Shown: piece by piece, positions 46,544-57,837 of the stretch
How the letters are laid out: every line of letters begins with the position of its first letter
How positions within the stretch are numbered: the first letter of the stretch is position 1
Assembly (NCBI GenBank): GCA_003971905.1
Contig: RSEE01000013.1
Coordinates: 62,001-126,000, forward strand
DNA length: 64,000 nucleotides
Source: Moniliella sp. 'wahieum'
Lineage: Eukaryota > Basidiomycota > Moniliellomycetes > Moniliellales > Moniliellaceae
Reading direction: 5' to 3'
Translations under genes and position numbers: made by a program
Notes under the pieces: model-generated
What the model was told of the DNA's origin: nothing
Seen by the model: the letters and a program-made list of their open reading frames with translations, nothing else
Database searches by the model: none

Positions 46544-47590
46544 GCCAATGGTACATCGTCGTGAGCAGGCGTTCCGTGTTGGCCTTTGGTTCGCTACCTG
46601 TGGTCTATCCCAGATCTTGGGGGGTGCGATTGCGTATGGGATTGCAACCCATGTGGAATCGGACCCGCACGCAACCCTTCGCGGTTGGCAGATTGCTTTA
46701 TCGTGTTTGGCATCATGGCAGCCTTGTTTGGGGTTATGTTTACATGCTGCTACCCAACTCGCCCGCCGATGCTTGGTTCCTCACCGACCGGGAGAAGGCG
46801 ATTCACATTGAGCGCCTGCGCAGCAACGAACAAGGGATTGGATCCGGCACTTTGACTGGGCTCAGTGCCGCGAAGCGCTTCGGGATCCGTTCACGTGGAC
46901 CTATTCGTTTTGGACGTTTGCCGCCCAGCTCTTGCCACCTCGTTTGGCACCACGCTTGTCATGGGCCTCGGATACACGGCGAACCAGTCGTTGATTCTCG
47001 TGACACCGCTGGGCGCAGTAGAAGTGGTTGTGCTGATTGGGCTCAGCTGGCTCGGGTCAAGGACAAACAAGCGGATTTTCTGGTGCATTGTCGGTCACAT
47101 TCCTGGCTTTGCAGGGGCGGTCATGATGGCCACGACGGGCAAAGTGCCGGCACTGATTGGATTTTTCCTAACGGGTGCCATTCCTCTGGGATGGGTCACC
47201 ATCTTGGGACTTACCTCGTCCATCGTGGAGGAGCGAGTAAGAAAATTACGGTTTCAGCCATCCAGACTGTGGCCTACACCATCGGCGTACGTGGGCTTCT
47301 CTGTTCTTTTCCTGTCGACCGATTGACTAACTTTTCATCTCACATCTTAATTTGCATCTCCCCACGTCTACCCAGAACATCATCTCGCCTCAGATCATGA
47401 CACACAGGCTCCCCGTTACCTGCCTGCAAGATCGCCATTGCCTCATCTATTTCATCTGTGCTCGGACTTTGCACTGATGTGGTACCTCTTTGTCCGGGAG
47501 AACCGCAAACGCGACCGGGCCAAGGAGGAAGCGATTGCCAACGGCACATACACGCCACCAACAAAGAACCACGAGTTCCTCAACTTTTGA
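46494..47590 (+). pseudogene. 5'-truncated duplicate of the Dal5-type MFS transporter
   Basis: Lacks the first roughly 180-200 residues and several helices. It begins at FLGLTEATVVPAWVVYTSQW directly after a foreign pyrimidine-rich segment and runs to the terminal KNHEFLNF stop at 47588-47590. The intron between VAYTIG and NIISPQIM is kept (47287-47375), so this is a DNA-level copy, not a retrocopy. Frames change near 46560, 46700, 46860, 46930 and 47400. It is in frame where the longer copy is not (GYTANQSLILVTPLGAVEVV and TNKRIFWCIVGHIPGFAGAV). Without an N-terminal half it is unlikely to make a carrier. Use of an upstream exon from the adjacent repeat, which carries a GTGAGT donor, cannot be excluded. 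Confidence 0.85.
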
Positions 47591-47995
47591 CCGACCGGTC
47601 CAACCCTGAGTTCCGGTTACAGTGTCTAGAGTTGTGTATTACCAACCCTCTCACCTGCGCCGAAATCTCCGCGACAGATCCTGAAGTCTAATCTCGCTCT
47701 CCCTCAGTGTGTGCGCCAACAACTAAACTGCATTATTTGGCTCCTTTACGACTTATTGATTGGCTACGAGCCCTTTTCTCACCTCTCCCGCGGGTCGCGA
47801 ACGGACCCATTTGTGCTGTGATGCATTCTTTACGCACGCCTATGGGAGTGTTTAGCATTGATCGCGAGAAACTGAGGTATGCCATGCCGCTGTGACACGT
47901 GAGGAGTGCGGGAGGCCGTATGGATGGGGGATCGTGGGGTAAACGGGGGTTGATTCTGGTTGGCACTGCACTGGGATCTGGTGTTGGTTGATGGA
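46494..47995 (+). repeat. Inverted segmental duplication, arm A'
   Basis: Opposite-orientation partner of 35838-37331, extending past the gene to GGATGGGGGATC and GTTGGTTGATGGAT words found in both flanks. The outer end near 47995 is where resemblance stops by eye. Confidence 0.85.
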
Positions 47996-49236
47996 TGCTG
48001 GATGATGTTGATTGATGATGGATGGGGATAGTCGATAGTGGTGGTTGATGCATGATGTGTGCTGAGCGCTGAGGCTCGGCGTCCGCGCTGCGAGGGGGGA
48101 TTTGGAGTGACGGCATTCTCGACATAAATTGCCGAGAACGAGGAAGCGGGCACGGAGACAGTCGGTGGACCGCACGTTGCAACACTGTCCCAGCCCTGCG
48201 CCGGCCTGTGCCGGCGCATTCAAGTTGGAAAGAGGGCCGCGGCTCGCTTTGCAGGCGCAGCGGCGGTGACAGCACCGCCGCGTTGCGCTTATAAGGGTGC
48301 CGGATCGGCGCTTGAAAATCAGCGTTCAGCCGAAGTGTGAGGACCGCTGCTGCGCGCCACTCGGCACACGCCATGCACCTTGCACCATGCATCATGCATC
48401 ATGCTTCAATCTTCATCTGCCCTTGGCCCGCAGCCATCTGATGCGGTGAACATGACGGGTGACCGTCACTTGTGATGTGGGGCTTTTTTTTTTTTCTTCT
48501 TTCTCGTTTTTATAGCAGCACAGGGCCTTAGGATACTACCTGTGGGTAACCAAGGGCTACGCATCGTTGCGCGTTATTCATTGTCGAATCTCCACGCGCA
48601 CGTCCCTCACGCATCACGCCGTATGCACCCTCCTGCTGCTGCCACGGTGCGACGGAGCACGCGCTACTGACTAGCTAAGCTCATCAGCGCACATCAGCGC
48701 TCAGCGCGCCCGTCACGATAGTGACGATCAGAGCTTGTTCACCGTATGGCAAATGTTGATTTTGGCATGGCGTTTTTGGGCGTCCCCGAGCTCCCCGCCT
48801 GCCGTCTCCGCTGGGCCTTTCAGTTTCCACCTGGCGCACGCGTGATGCGTGACACCACACGCGCTCCCGGCTGCTCTCGGCCACCCGCCGCCTGCCGGAT
48901 CGGCGAGGAGAGACAGCAAATTGTGCGCACGCACCAAGCGCTCCCGCGCTGGCACAGCAGCCGTGCCCTGCTGTGCGCCCAACACGGCGACACACTCGGG
49001 ACGGTGGTTGTTGCTAAGAACGCTGGGCCTGTCTGTCCCAGCAGGAACATCGCTCGCACACACTCGCATCTGCTGCCCCGCATTTTTTTTCTGCACCTTG
49101 CTCGTGCACCCTCCGATATTCACACTTCTGCTCCGCTTCCTACATGCCCCGCCTGCTCCCTTTTAAGCGCCTGCTCTTCCCACCGACCAGGCAGACTACC
49201 CATCTCCTTCTTTCTCCATCCGCCCTCTTTCCCGCC
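47996..49236. other. Intergenic
   Basis: No gene seen. It contains direct GATGATGGATGG words, CATGCATCATGCATCATGC at about 48385-48405, and a T11 run at about 48485. The right end is the leader of the phosphodiesterase gene. Confidence 0.55.
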
Positions 49237-50367
49237 ATGGCCGGCCCAACCACTGCATCTTCCACGTCAGCCACCCGACCCGCGGCCCTGCGCCACGCGG
49301 CCTCGGACAGTGTGTTGCGGGGTTGGGGGGTGCCACTGCGTCTGCTGTCCTCCTTGCCCGAATGCTGGGGCCATCGTGGCGCATCCGGTGCGTTCCCGAG
49401 AACACCATGGCTTCATTTGATGCCGCCGTGGGACGGCGCGGATGGGATTGAGACGGATGCACATTACGAAGGACAATGTGATTGTCATGTTCCACGACTC
49501 GGTTCTGGGTCGGACGACGAATGGCTCGGCCAAATCTCGGCGCAAAACTATGTGGGCGGGATTGACCAAGTTCGCACGTGCAAGAGCCCGTGCAGAAGAT
49601 TCCGACGTTCAATGAGCTGTGCGACTTCTCATGCTCCCCGAAAACCGGCACGTCAAGGCCACATTGATGTCAAGCCGGACAACCAACCGGACCGGCTGTT
49701 TCGTCTGATGAAGGGCGTGGTGAGCCAGCATGAGGGCTATGAGACGCAGTTGGCACCCCGCCTGGTACTGGGTCTGTGGCATCCCAAGTTCATTGCCTCT
49801 GCCATTGAGCACGTTCCAACCCTGCGCCCGCATCCACATTGGTGGCAGCCCCTCCAAGGCACGCAAGTACTTCTGGCAAGGGTGTGATGGCTTTAGCATG
49901 TCCTTTGCCTCCCTTGTCGGGGCCGAGGGCCAGCGGTTTCTGCGTGACGCTCAGGCCGAGGGAAAGCACGTGTACGTCTGGACCGTCAACCGACCGGATG
50001 AGATGATCGAGGCAACTCGATGGGGTGTCAATGCAGTTTTGACGGACAATACCGAGCTGTTCCAGCGTTGCGCACCGAAATGAGGCAAGACTTTGTCAAG
50101 ATTTACCACCGCAACGTGCCCGCCTTGTTCCGCTGGACCACTTGGCAGTATTATGGAGTGCCGCAGTTCCTCATCCAGCGCAACTGGCACGCCGACGCTG
50201 AGAAGCGGGCGGGGGAGACGTTTGACGAGGCCCAGGCTCGTGATCACCAACGTTCCACTAACGCTTCCCCCGTGCCGTCGGAGGATACGTGCGTTGCCAC
50301 CCCCCCCACCAAAGCGATTGCCGAGACGGAGCTGCCGATGCCCTCGGTCGAGCCTTTGGCAGCGTAG
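49237..50367 (+). CDS. Glycerophosphodiester phosphodiesterase-domain protein, Pgc1-like
   Basis: Member of the GDPD family; the closest named relative is yeast Pgc1, a phosphatidylglycerol phospholipase C of lipid droplets and mitochondria. Start MAGPTTASSTSATRPAALRH. The catalytic signature CWGHRGASGAFPENTMASF has the conserved HR and EN, followed by GWDGIETDAH (E, D metal ligands), ITKDNVIVMFHDSVLGRTTN (second catalytic His) and ARHIDVKPDN-type metal site (HIDVKPDN). LGLWHPKFIASAIEHVP, YFWQGCDGFSMSFASLV and GKHVYVWTVNRPDEMIEATR are Pgc1-like, including the VWTVN strand. A hydrophobic C-terminal helix as in Pgc1 is not evident. Instead the tail is hydrophilic and ends MPSVEPLAA at 50367. 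Frame slips occur at about 49400, 49440, 49545, 49640, 49850 and 50075. Confidence 0.88.
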
Positions 50368-50411
50368 CCCTCACCTCACCCCTTCTCCACCTTTTTCTAT
50401 AATCCCACCTG

Positions 50412-50429
50412 CCCCCCCCCCCCCCCCCC
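50412..50429. repeat. C18 homopolymer tract
   Basis: Eighteen C residues 44 nt downstream of the phosphodiesterase stop codon. Confidence 0.9.
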
Positions 50430-50864
50430 GCAACCTATACAGTCCCTTTATCCCTCTTTGTACTCTATACCAAATCTCTCTCGATTCCTGTCCCTCTCCA
50501 GCAAAAGCGCCTGCACTCTCTAGCTGCTTCTCCCACCCAGAATCCTTAACAATCTCACGCGCTTTGCCACTATGGCTGCAGTAAACCAGGCTGAATTTGA
50601 CTGTCAGATGAAGCCGTCACGGTCGAAACGGGGTGCGTACCCTCCAGCTCTAGCGGCCCTGGGGTAGTACACTGTCCTTTTGTGCAAGTGCTACTTCAAT
50701 TGGCTTCACCCCCTTTCGAGCCCATCACATTAACCTTACGGTGCCGACCTATCTTTCTCTTTTCATCTCATACTGATGAACTTGTCTGTTCCGTTGGTCC
50801 ACTGGGGCACAATTGACTTGCAAACAGGATACATGTGTCCGTCCATCTTGGGTGGCGATAGGAC

Positions 50865-50870
50865 AAAAAA
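50865..50870 (-). terminator. Pol III T6 terminator of tRNA-Val
   Basis: Six T residues on the minus strand directly after the discriminator base of the tRNA. Confidence 0.75.
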
Positions 50871-50871
50871 T

Positions 50872-50971
50872 TGATCGAACCCGGGATCGAACCGGGGACC
50901 TTACGCGTCTCAACGAGACCTGTTGCTCCAGGATGTGAAGCGTACGTCATGACCAGCTAGACCATCCGACC
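50872..50971 (-). tRNA. tRNA-Val (anticodon CAC) with an intron
   Basis: Acceptor strands GGTCGGA and TTCGATC pair with G-U wobbles. The D arm TGGTCTAGCTGGTCATGACG is like fungal tRNA-Val. Anticodon stem TACGC/GCGTA encloses TTCACA, giving anticodon CAC, followed by an intron of about 30 nt. The T arm is CCCGG-TTCGATC-CCGGG. It is the second intron-bearing tRNA in the window. Confidence 0.88.
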
Positions 50972-51451
50972 GTGATAGTGGCAGTCAACTTCCGCTTATG
51001 ACCCACCACCTAGTCATGGTGGAGGCGAGCCCACTACTTCTCTCACACAGTTTCTTCACGAGACCAAAGGCACGGCCAAGTAGCAAAAGAAACTCGCTCG
51101 CCCTGAAGCATCGCTTCGATCGAAGCCATGCGACTGGGCAGATTTGGTTACCTGTGCGCGAGGAACGGCAGAGGTTATGGAGGGGAGGACCTATTGACTG
51201 TACGATGCAGGCTGCCCAAGCAAACAATGGGGCAAAACGGAGGTACTTCTTTGATGAGAAAAGGGCAAGAACTATCGATTCACCAAGCCAGCCTAGGAGC
51301 ATGCGAGAGGAGAAATGTAATGCTGCACTGATGGATGGAGGAACAACAAGGAGGGTAGGGGGGTAGGGGGGTAGGGAAGGTGGGACGATTTTAGTGAGGG
51401 CGCTCAGGCGGGGCAAGGAGCGAGAGGGGATCTGCTCGAGCAGGGCTCAGT
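50972..51451. other. Intergenic between tRNA-Val and the phosphatase 3' end
   Basis: No gene seen. GGGTAGGGGGGTAGGGGGG at about 51354-51374 is a short G-rich repeat. Confidence 0.5.
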
Positions 51452-53328
51452 TCACAGTCCAGCACCAACGGCGACACGGACGGAGTCCGTGATTTCGCTC
51501 GTGGCCTGGGCGCGCGGACTACGAAGCAGAGGCGAGCCACCGAGCTCGGCAGAAAAACGTACGGGGTGTGCAGTTGACGTCGGAGGGAAGGGGACGATGT
51601 GGTGGTGCCAAACGCACGCGCACACGGCGGGTCCTCCGACCCCGAACCCCAGGTACAGTCGCAGCAGCTCCCTGCCGGTTCACCGCAGGGGAACAGCCGG
51701 CCAAGCCTGCTACAACTGGCGACTGAGGTAGCAGTGCACTGCCTTTACGCGCTGACACAGCTTTGGGGGAAAGCGGTTCGTCCGCCACGCCGTACGTAGG
51801 CGTGTGCATCCGTAGTGGAGATGGAGGGGGGCAGGGGGCGTAGTAGAGAGGGTGGTCTTGCCCCGGTCATGGACGGCAGGGAGGAGCGAAGTGCGGCGGG
51901 GTGGTACTGATGGCAAGCCCGTCGTTGGCCGTAGGATTGGCAGGAGAGGCGGGTGGTAGGGTGGAGTGGGGAGACACGCTAGCTTGGCGGGCGGACAAGG
52001 CGGTGGGGGTGTAGCAGAACACCCAAGCTCTGGCGAAAAATAGATGCTAGCGGGGGAAGTGGTATGGGTAAGGGACAAAGGCGAGTCCTGACACGCCTCA
52101 CTGCGCCCCGGCCCCAGACCAGGTGTGGGGGGTGGGCCAGGGTAAGGCGTCGACGCCGGCACTGGTGCGGGTATCGGTACTGGCACAGATGCGACGGCCG
52201 TTAGGGCTGTTAGGTGACGTTCCCATTCGACCAGCTGGTATAAAAGGGCACAGTTGGGCGAGATGGCTGGGGAGGCCTCCTTGACACGCGTATACGCGTC
52301 ATGCATTCCCCGTAGCGAAGCCAACAGGGCTGGATGATGACCCAGCGCAGCCGACTGCATCACATAGGCAATCACTGCTGTGGCCGAGCGCGAGATGCCT
52401 AATTGGCAGTGAACCAGCACCGCCGGCTTGGATGGCGCCTGGGTCGACGAGATGGGTGCCATGTTCAACTCGGTGCTGGCCGGTCCTGTGAGGAGGCCCT
52501 GGCCATCAACGGCCAAGCCCAATCCAGCAGCAATCACCCCGCACGCAGCTGAGAACCCCCCTTGGGGAGAAGCCAGGTCCGGTTGATCGTGCGACCAGGG
52601 GAGAAGCACACACTGAATGGGCCATGGCAGGGATGAAGATGGGTCAGGAGGAATCGTGGCTGTGCTCGTGCCAGCAGGAAGAGGTGCGCTGCCTCTTGTG
52701 GGAGGGCGTAACTGATGCGCGTAGGTTGGGTGTGGAAGCTGCAAGGCGAAGAGGGGTGTGGGCTGCGCGGTGGCGTGGAGGAGGTGGGGGAAAGAACACA
52801 GACACCGGGTGGTGGGTGAAGATTGGATGGGCCAGTTGCTGTGGCTGCGGGGGAGGTGCAGGACGTGGATGTCAATACGGGGGGAATTGGCACTCGGATG
52901 CAACGGTAAGGATAGTGGTGATGCCGCAGCGCGCAAGGACGGCCGGGTCGTGTGCCGTCTGCTCGCCGGAAAGAAAGAGGCGTGGGAGGATCTGGACTGG
53001 GCCGGCTGCATATGCGCTAGCGGCAAGCGCAAGAGATGCATCCTCTCCTGCGTCGATGGAAAGAGCGGGGGGCGAGACGACCAAAGGAGATGGAGAGATT
53101 CCAGCTGTGGCCAAGGGAGCCGCAAGGGGGGCATGGCTGCTGATCCCAGGCGCCAGTACGAGGCGGGGCGGAGCACGCCGGCGGCGAAGCCCTGGGAGCC
53201 TGTTGGACGAGTTTGTGCCAGGAGGGGAAGGGGCCGAAGGGGAGCTGGGACTGGCGCGGGGATTGGGCGTAGGGACGAGCGGAGAGGGGCGGCGTGAAGC
53301 CCGCGGGTGGGCGGGAGTGGGCAAGCAT
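51452..53328 (-). CDS. Dual-specificity protein phosphatase
   Basis: Cysteine-dependent phosphatase for phosphotyrosine/phosphoserine-threonine. Start chosen at the ATG at 53328 (MLAHSRPPAGFTPPLSARPY). Upstream frames are low complexity. The N-terminal part of the catalytic domain is VQILPRLFLSGEQTAHDPAV, LARCGITTILTVASECQFPP. The general-acid region probably is LPWSHDQPDL. The P-loop is VLVHCQLGISRSATAVIAYV, an exact HCxxGxSRS signature, followed by the helix ALLYQLVEWERHL. Between the two halves lies a Pro/His-rich insertion of over 100 residues, partly in uncertain frame and possibly holding an unrecognised intron. The C-tail is Pro-rich and probably ends PRAQATSEITDSVRVAVGAG at 51452, reached by slips near 51800 and 51545. 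A reading without those slips stops at 51710. Substrate unknown. Confidence 0.82.
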
Positions 53329-55341
53329 CGGCGCCAGGACAGAAGGGGGGGGACGAGAGAAGGTGGGAGGGAGGGTGATGCTCGTGGCCGGGGCCGGGGC
53401 GGCGGTGCTCAGGTGGGTGTGGCGGATGGGAGGGTTGGCGGCGTTGCAGCCTGCGGGAGCTGGAGCGTGCTGGCGCACTGCTGGAGGGATTGGGGTTGCG
53501 TTGGCGTTGGAGTGGCGTTGGAGTTGGAGTTGGAGTTGGAGTTGGAGTTGGGCTGTGGCAAGTGCCGGTGATCACGCGCAGCGAGGTGGAGCCGGGAGGA
53601 GACAGCCTGAGTGCGTGGTGCGGCAAGGGGCACGGCGGCAGCCTGGGCACATGCATGCCTTTGGCCGGGCGCTGGGCGCTGTCGCGTGCTGCAGGCGTGC
53701 GGCAGGCGCGCGGCAGCAGCGCGGCGGCACATGCCTGCATCCCGAACATCCCACACGGGCCGCTCTGGCCTGGCGCATCATCGACACTGCCTCTGTGCCG
53801 CTGGTGTTCCTCGTCTGCAATCACAGATTCCAGACTTCTGACGTGCGAGGCTCTGACCATCGATCATCGATCATCATCACTAGCATCACTGGTCACCCGT
53901 CACACCTTCGGATTGCCCCCACCAATGAGTGCTGGTGCTGAGCGGCTAAAGCGCTGAATTTGCTTTTGAGACATGCGATCTGTGACATGTGACATGTGGT
54001 TACTAGGTTACTGCCTAGTGGCTAGTGGCTAGTGGCTACATCACCCACGCGCTGCCATCGGGAGCGGTTGGTTGAGCTGGTTGTGTCCACGGGTATCCAG
54101 TTTCCGACTTGTGTTTCTCTTCTGTCGCTATTTGAGGGCACCCCATTCCCATACAGTCGCTAGCCAAGCAATTACTCATCATGCGGCACAGCAGGCAGCT
54201 CCAGGCGGCCACCCACATCCCACAGACAGTAGCTTTTGCCACAGCGCATTCTAACAGCAGATGGCTGCTCTCCATCCACATTGCTCGGGGATACGGAGCG
54301 GTAAGAGGAAGGTAACCGGTCATTAAAGACTAGCAACCCGGAACCCACTGCCCCTCTTCCGCCACACTGCCAAGGTCTGCAAGCCCGAACCAGGGGATAG
54401 AGTCCGATAGCCACTCTGTGGTGCATCGGTAGCCTGCGACACCGCCACGCCATTGCCACGCCCTGCTCCACATGAAGCGCCACACACTGTGCCTTATGCA
54501 CGCGATGCCCTGCGATGCCTTGCGATGCCTCGCCGCCCATTCCCGCCCATTCCGCCTGCCTCTTGATGTTCCACATTCAATGAGGCTTCACACCCTCGCC
54601 CCCTGCCACGCCCACCCCTGCAGCCCCCATTAGCCACAATGGAATCCCACCGCCCCCAGCACAAGCTGATCCAGGGGCGTACAACCCTTTCAGGGCGTTT
54701 GCAATAGTCCGCCGGCACCTGCATGTTGCTTTCCGCACAGCCTTTGGGGTTCTAATCCATCCATCAGGCACTAGCTCGTTTCCCCCGCCATTGTCATGTG
54801 CGACAGTGTTATAGACTACCAACGGCACCTGTCTGACTGAGTAGTAGGGCGTGTGAAAACCGATTCGCCAAGTTGCCGTTGGGAAAGGGAGGGAGACCAA
54901 GGTCCTGTCAGAGGCGGGAGGAAAGGCAAGATCGTTCGTGGGAGGAAACAGAAAGCATCGGGCAGAGAACAGAAGCAAAAGGAAAGGGAAGAGCGAGAGA
55001 CACATGAGCCAGAATTGGAAACTGGAGCGAGCTTAGTCCTTCGGTGACAAAAGGTTGGCTGCCCTTCCGTTGGCACTGGCCTTCACATTGGCCGCAGCCA
55101 GGTGAAATATCACACTACATGATGAACATGTATCGCTATGCCGAACCCGCTATGTCTATGCTCAAGCCCTCAAGCCCGACTGACTACTCTCAATGCCGCG
55201 TCAAGCTTCAAGGCGCTCAACCATGCGCTGCTCACATTGTCTTCTTCTTTTGACGTTTAGTAGCCTGATGGTACTGGGCTGGCCTTTGTGGCGCCAAATC
55301 GTTCTCATCAATTCTCGGATTTACCCTATCTCGTCGTCGGT
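53329..55341. other. Intergenic
   Basis: No supported gene. The microsatellite at 53516-53552, ATCGATCATCGATCATC at about 53860, and CTAGTGGCTAGTGGCTAGTGG at about 54014-54036 belong to the repeat families. 54.1-55.0 kb has no coding signal. Confidence 0.5.
53516..53552. repeat. GTTGGA hexanucleotide microsatellite
   Basis: About six tandem units, the first one interrupted, upstream of the phosphatase start. Confidence 0.9.
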
Positions 55342-56919
55342 TCACTTGGGCAGTGTCACCTCTTTCTCGTTGATGCGGCGACACAGTTCCTTCAGAGCCT
55401 ACAGAGAGAGACCAGTCAGCTCTTGTCTTGGCCGAGAGCCCATAACAGGAGAACCTCACGTACCTGGGCGCCATACAAAAAGTCCGACTCGTCCAAGTAT
55501 ACCTGGCTCGACAAGCGTGCCCATAGCTGCCCGCCTGTTTCGAAGACGGGGATGACAGTGTTAAACTCATCATACAGGTGAGTCTGGATGTAATCGTTCA
55601 CGCCCCCCGGCTGAGTCCAACCGTCACCCCAGACAGGGGCGCTGGCCCAAATGTCTTGCTGCAGCGGAAGTTGAACATTGGCAGTAATGTAAGTCAGCTG
55701 GTCCGGGTCGCCTCCCTCACCCGCTTCAGCAACAGTGAGGCGCATGCTCCGCGTTCCCAGTTCCCGAGCAGCTACCTCGCCTCCTTCAATGGACAGTTTG
55801 CGAAGGTAAGCGTGAATGCGCGCCTCGCCCCCAATGCGTTCATAAAAGTCCAGAGCCGAGTTGATTGCCAGCGCATGGGCCATATCGTTCGTCCCGGGGA
55901 AGGCCCACATGGCGTTCCAAGAGGGAGCCCACGTCGTCGGCACCGAGCTCAGCACCTTGTCCCGATTCTTGGGGGCTACATAGAGGACCGCATTTCCCCG
56001 CGGGGCATACTGCCACTTGTGTGCATTCGACACGAAAAAGTCGGGCTGGAGCTTGCTCAAGTCCAGCGGGATACCACCCAAACCATGAGCCCCATCGACA
56101 AAGGTTAGTACGCCGTACTCACGGAACAGGTCCGTCAACTCGTAAAATGGCATGATAACCCCCGGCCGGCTGGACACGGTATCAAACACGGCCATACGCG
56201 GCAACTTGCCCGCCACCTTCATTTCTTCCAATTTGGCCCGCGTCTGCTCCACAACCGCAGCCAAGCTGCAAGGATACTGGAGAGATCGTCTCAACCTTAG
56301 GGAAGGGATGGGCGGTACGAGCTCGATCCTGAACGTACTCAATGGTACGCAGCAGGTTGAGGTAGACAGTCGAGTACGTCAGCACCACATCCCCCTCGAC
56401 CCAGGGAAAGTCCCGGAGAACAGCGTTGGTGCCGGACGTCGCGTTGGCCGTGATGACAACCGTACCGGGCTCAGCGTGCAGGTAGGCTTCGAGACGTGTG
56501 ATCGCGCGCTGGAGCTCAGTCGGGCGGAAGCGAGTAAGAAACGCCTGGACCAGACGGGCGTTAGTGGGCTCGTCGAGGACGAGGAGGTGGGCCGGGGGTT
56601 AGGAGGCACGTACATCAGGAGCCGACTCGGCGCGGATTTGCAGTTGCTGCAGCGCCGTCAGAACAGGACGGGGACAGGTACCGTACCCGCCTAATCTGCG
56701 TCAGCCCCGGATTAGGCGCCACATGCGAAGAGGGGGACATACCACTATTGAGGTTGATGTACCCCGGCTGGAAGTCCCAGTGCTGAAGCATGGCGTGTCC
56801 AAACTCTGGATTTTCCTCTACAGTCAGGGCAATGGGTTCGTCTTGTCGGCGAAGGCATCAGCCTTTGGCGGCACAACCGAGGCCGGCTGAGCGACATTGG
56901 ATTCATCCGGTGCGGCCAT
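55342..56919 (-). CDS. Class V PLP-dependent aminotransferase/isopenicillin-N-epimerase-like enzyme
   Basis: Fold-type I PLP enzyme related to cysteine desulfurase and isopenicillin-N epimerase. In fungi without beta-lactams such proteins are generic epimerase- or desulfurase-like enzymes of unknown substrate. Start MAAPDESNVAQPASVVPPKA. Exons join cleanly: YINLNSG + GYGTCPRPVL across a 52-nt intron (56742-56691), then AESAPD + AFLTRFRPTELQRAI across 69 nt (56613-56545). A 65-nt intron (55463-55399) leads to the last exon ALKELCRRINEKEVTLPK, stop 55342. Landmarks: TANATSGTNAVLR (phosphate grip), MAVFDTVSSRPGVIMP, FVDGAHGLGG (Asp-x-Ala-His stacking on PLP), and the Schiff-base lysine in FVSNAHKWQYAPRGNAVL. 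One frame slip lies near 56275. The exon structure is otherwise the best preserved in the window. Confidence 0.9.
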
Positions 56920-57837
56920 GGTTTGCGCTCGTGTTGAAATGTGAGGATGGTGGTGGTGGAGTTGTGGGAAGAGGAAAGAGTCATTACAAAAGTAGCTTTA
57001 AGTAGTAGCTTTTAATGGTGATCCTCCGCAATCTCACATCGGAGCGCTTGGCATGCGATATGCGATAGGCGGTGCAACCGACTGGTGGTCGAAAGGTACA
57101 AGTAGGACCCAGTACGGCTATGGATATGACTCGACTAGGTGGCTTGCCGCATCGCATGGAAGGAAACACATCAGGAACACACCACCGGTTTCTGAGATCC
57201 CCGCGGACTATGCCAGTTGCGACGCGGATATCATGCACACTGCATGTTGATAGATTCCCCAGACAGATCCTCTGTGCTCCGGCGCTGACTCCCATCTCAC
57301 CCTTGCATCGAACCTTGCGCTCTGGCAGGTTCACAACCCTCCTCCTGTCTTCTCACCACGACCCGTACCGCTTGGAAGCGATACCTAGTACCCAATTTGC
57401 TCCAATCACTCATCTCCCCCTCCTTCAGGCAGTCTAGTCAGTCAGTACTCCGGTATACACTCGTCGGTCGGGGTTATTTGTCTGAGAGAGATCTGATTGC
57501 GACCAGTGGTCACATGGGTCATGACTCCGTGACGCGGGAATTACCCACCTCGTCATGGTCATCCACAGTCACGCGTTCACGTGGCAGCAGCAGCTGAGCC
57601 CGCCGAGGCTCGCGCCGCCTATCCTGAGCAGGGCCACCATCCTGGGCCAACGCTTCAACAAGAGCATCGGCCTAGCATCAACGTAAACGTTAAACATCAA
57701 CGCGGAACGCGGAACGCTTGCATGCGTTATGCATTGAAGATCGTGGCAGATCACTCAGTTATAAAAACACAGTGGAACAATGGAAATGATGGCTAAGGGG
57801 CAAGGGGGTTCGGGGGGGTGGGGGGGCAAACTCCATT
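56920..57837. other. Intergenic
   Basis: No gene recognised. It ends in G-rich tracts (about 57806-57826) just beyond the Aro8-like stop codon. AACGTAAACGTTAAACATCAACG lies at about 57680. Confidence 0.5.

Larger units (their letters stand above)
50368..50871. other. Intergenic between the phosphodiesterase and tRNA-Val
   Basis: Pyrimidine-rich 3' region with a C18 tract. A small frame at 50573 (MAAVNQAEFDCQMKPSRSKR) has no support. Confidence 0.5.

Noticed and set aside
46494-47590. Second MFS copy considered as a retrocopy or transposon-borne gene
   Set aside because: It keeps the intron and both flanks, has no poly(A) tail or terminal repeats, and its structure fits a DNA segmental duplication.
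50573-50640. Short exon-like frame MAAVNQAEFDCQMKPSRSKR before a GTGCGT
   Set aside because: No downstream exon with protein-like sequence; the next feature is a tRNA on the other strand.
53329-53860. Extension of the phosphatase frame upstream with a TPTPTPTP repeat
   Set aside because: The repeat is just the GTTGGA microsatellite read through; an ATG at 53328 gives a simpler start.
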